In this document: positions 62,963 to 64,000 of the stretch, piece after piece
Position numbering within the stretch: the first letter of the stretch is position 1
Layout: every line of letters starts with the position of its first letter
Assembly: GCF_017874595.1 (NCBI RefSeq)
Contig: NZ_JAGILA010000010.1
Location: 124,001-188,000, forward strand
Source of the DNA: Sinorhizobium kostiense
GTDB taxonomy: Bacteria > Pseudomonadota > Alphaproteobacteria > Rhizobiales > Rhizobiaceae
Reading direction: 5' to 3'
DNA length: 64,000 bases
The notes under the pieces: generated by a model
Database searches by the model: none
What the model saw: only the letters and a program-made list of their open reading frames with translations
What the model was told of the DNA's origin: nothing
Translations under genes and position numbers: made by a program

Positions 62963-63661
62963 TCAGCCGTCCGACGTCTCAAGCGCGTAGCCGGCCGACC
63001 TGACGGTGCGGATGATGGGCGTGGCCGGTCTGAGCGTCTTTCTGAGACGGCAAATATGCACGTCAACGGTGCGTTCACCGATATGGATATTCTCCGGCCA
63101 GGCAGCGCCGATCAGCTCGTCTCGGCTAAAGACCTTGCCGGGGTTTTGAAGAAAATGCCGCAGAAGGTTGAACTCGATCGGTCCGAGATGAATCTCATCG
63201 CCATTGTGGCAAACCCGCTGGGCATCGAGCCTCATCTCAATGTCGCCACAGCAGAGGGATCTGCCGTTTTCGATGCCGTTAGATTCCGGCTGCACCGGCG
63301 CCAGCTTCGCTCGCAGGTAGTCGAGCAGTTTGGCTGGCGCCATCGGACGCACAAAGCTCTCGTCGATGCCGGCCTTCCAGAGATCAAAGTGGTGGCTTTC
63401 GGCCCCGGGCGCGATGAGCGCAACGACAAGCAGGGGACCGTTCCGACATTCCCGCTTAAGCCGGGCGCAGATGGTGGAACCTTCCGCGCTTGCCGGCTGA
63501 CAGTCCAGCACTACGGCCTGCAACTCCCATTCGTCGGCCAATGCAAGCGCCTCCTCCACGCCGCCGGCCAGCGCAACCACGAAGCCGTCTACCGCTAGGA
63601 TGTGGCTGAAGACTAAATAGAACTCAACGTCTTGCGAATAGATCAGGATCCGTGGCTTCAT
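62963..63661 (-). CDS. ttsI: Type III secretion response regulator TtsI
   Basis: TtsI activates tts-box promoters of rhizobial type III secretion and effector genes and some surface-polysaccharide genes. The 232-residue protein has a receiver (RILIYSQDVEFYLVFSHILA, AVVLDCQPASAEGSTIC with the Asp, ESFVRPMAPAKLLDYLRAKL) and an OmpR-type winged helix (IHLGPIEFNLLRHFLQNPGK, GERTVDVHICRLRKTLR, TVRSAGYALE). It closely resembles y4xI of NGR234. The receiver lacks the usual acidic pair and has Arg where the conserved Lys should be (VRPMAP), as in known TtsI. The ATG at 63661 is chosen on TtsI alignment; the frame is open 37 codons further. Confidence 0.9.
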   Translation of the reverse strand: MKPRILIYSQDVEFYLVFSHILAVDGFVVALAGGVEEALALADEWELQAVVLDCQPASAEGSTICARLKRECRNGPLLVVALIAPGAESHHFDLWKAGIDESFVRPMAPAKLLDYLRAKLAPVQPESNGIENGRSLCCGDIEMRLDAQRVCHNGDEIHLGPIEFNLLRHFLQNPGKVFSRDELIGAAWPENIHIGERTVDVHICRLRKTLRPATPIIRTVRSAGYALETSDG

Positions 63662-63784
63662 CAGCGCTACCTGCTCCAAAACACAAATTGCCCTCGACCG
63701 CGTCGGTGAGTTAGCTAGGCACGGTCTCCCCAGGGCCTGACTAAATTCCTTCCTCGAGGCCGCGTCCATCACGCTCGCGCCATT

Positions 63785-64000
63785 TCAGATAGCTTTGACG
63801 GCTGCGGCCACCGCAACCGCCGAATAGCCTGAACACTGCGTGGCGAACCTCCATAGCGTCTCGAAGCCAAACCTTTGCACGTCGCGCAGGCTAAGACAGT
63901 GCAACTGGGCGACCCGAGCGCGCAGCACCGCACTGGACACCTGACGAGAGAGTGGCAAAGCTGCTTGGTCGCGTCCGGGGAGCGGTGGGAACAGCGGCGG
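63785..64000 (-). CDS. 3' end of an unidentified gene
   Basis: The minus strand is open from base 64000 to a TGA at 63785 (71 codons). The sequence includes LSRQVSSAVLRARVAQLHCL and RFGFETLWRFATQCSGYSAV, helix-like and protein-like, but no family is recognised. It lies upstream of ttsI on the same strand. A type III secretion gene would be expected there by analogy, but this cannot be shown. Confidence 0.35.
   Translation of the reverse strand, partial: PPLFPPLPGRDQAALPLSRQVSSAVLRARVAQLHCLSLRDVQRFGFETLWRFATQCSGYSAVAVAAAVKAI

Noticed and set aside
1-64000. CRISPR arrays, tRNA or rRNA genes, replication origin
   Set aside because: No regularly spaced repeats, no tRNA-like cloverleaf or rRNA sequence, and no repABC genes or iterons were seen while reading; weak patterns were not pursued without a search tool.

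Overview
This window looks like part of a symbiosis plasmid or island of a nodulating, nitrogen-fixing rhizobium (Rhizobium/Sinorhizobium/Mesorhizobium type; the genus cannot be fixed from the sequence alone). The evidence is a nifA-nifB-fdxN-nifZ-nifT(fixU) cluster with a NifA site and a -24/-12 promoter, three nod boxes, a NodO-like RTX gene, a ttsI-type regulator of symbiotic type III secretion, and a high density of insertion-sequence debris and broken genes.

Layout. 1-3304: end of nifA, then nifB, fdxN, nifZ and nifT, all intact. 3305-5489: an unrecognised ORF and frameshifted AbrB-type and MucR/Ros-type genes. 5884-8562 (minus): a nod box followed by a HisC-like aminotransferase and a luciferase-like monooxygenase, matching y4wE/y4wF of NGR234 (linked there to indole-3-acetic acid). 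9122-14885: a DUF2867 protein, a second nod box with a DUF3846-like gene, a Gfo/Idh/MocA oxidoreductase, an unknown small gene, and a third nod box with a NodO-like gene and a terminator. 15436-19232: an MFS permease and an EAL-domain gene broken by an amber codon. 19341-24393: a mobile-element knot in which an IS66-type element (exact 8-bp target duplication) sits inside an IS110 remnant; the remnant abuts a truncated copy of the MFS gene found whole at 59220. 24481-25363: a second NifA site plus -24/-12 promoter ahead of panD. 26011-27405: RpiR remnant and ATP-grasp ligase. 27881-28920: IS3 and IS21 scraps. 29060-35773 (minus): serine hydrolase plus a complete five-gene peptide ABC transporter. 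36919-41787 (minus): a decayed block (response regulator, glutamate dehydrogenase, UPF0262, thiolase, CoA-transferase A) in which only CoA-transferase B is whole. 41960-45732: class III aminotransferase, a divergent BKACE (beta-keto acid cleavage) enzyme and an RpiR regulator. 46109-51119: tyrosine recombinase, IS91 and IS110 remnants, then a broken second peptide transporter enclosing an intact M81 (MlrC) gene. 51133-56038: an IS427-type element in the stop codon of a second ATP-grasp ligase, and upstream of that ligase a 897-residue fusion of an NRPS condensation domain with a KamA-type radical SAM aminomutase. 56390-61045: IS1182, IS66 and IS5 scraps around the intact MFS exporter. 61234-64000: RpiR regulator, ttsI and the 3' end of an unidentified gene.

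How the genes may work together. Two regulons are visible: NodD/flavonoid (three nod boxes, and ttsI by family knowledge) and NifA/sigma-54 (nifB and, by inference, panD). A further theme is nitrogenous-metabolite handling: peptide uptake, S12 and M81 hydrolases, aminotransferase, BKACE, CoA-transferase and thiolase. The most unusual item is a recurring set of D-Ala-D-Ala-ligase-like ATP-grasp enzyme, EntS-like MFS exporter and RpiR regulator, present around 23-27 kb and again at 51-62 kb, where it accompanies the condensation-domain/aminomutase fusion. This could be an undescribed pathway making and exporting a beta-amino-acid-containing dipeptide; that function is inference.
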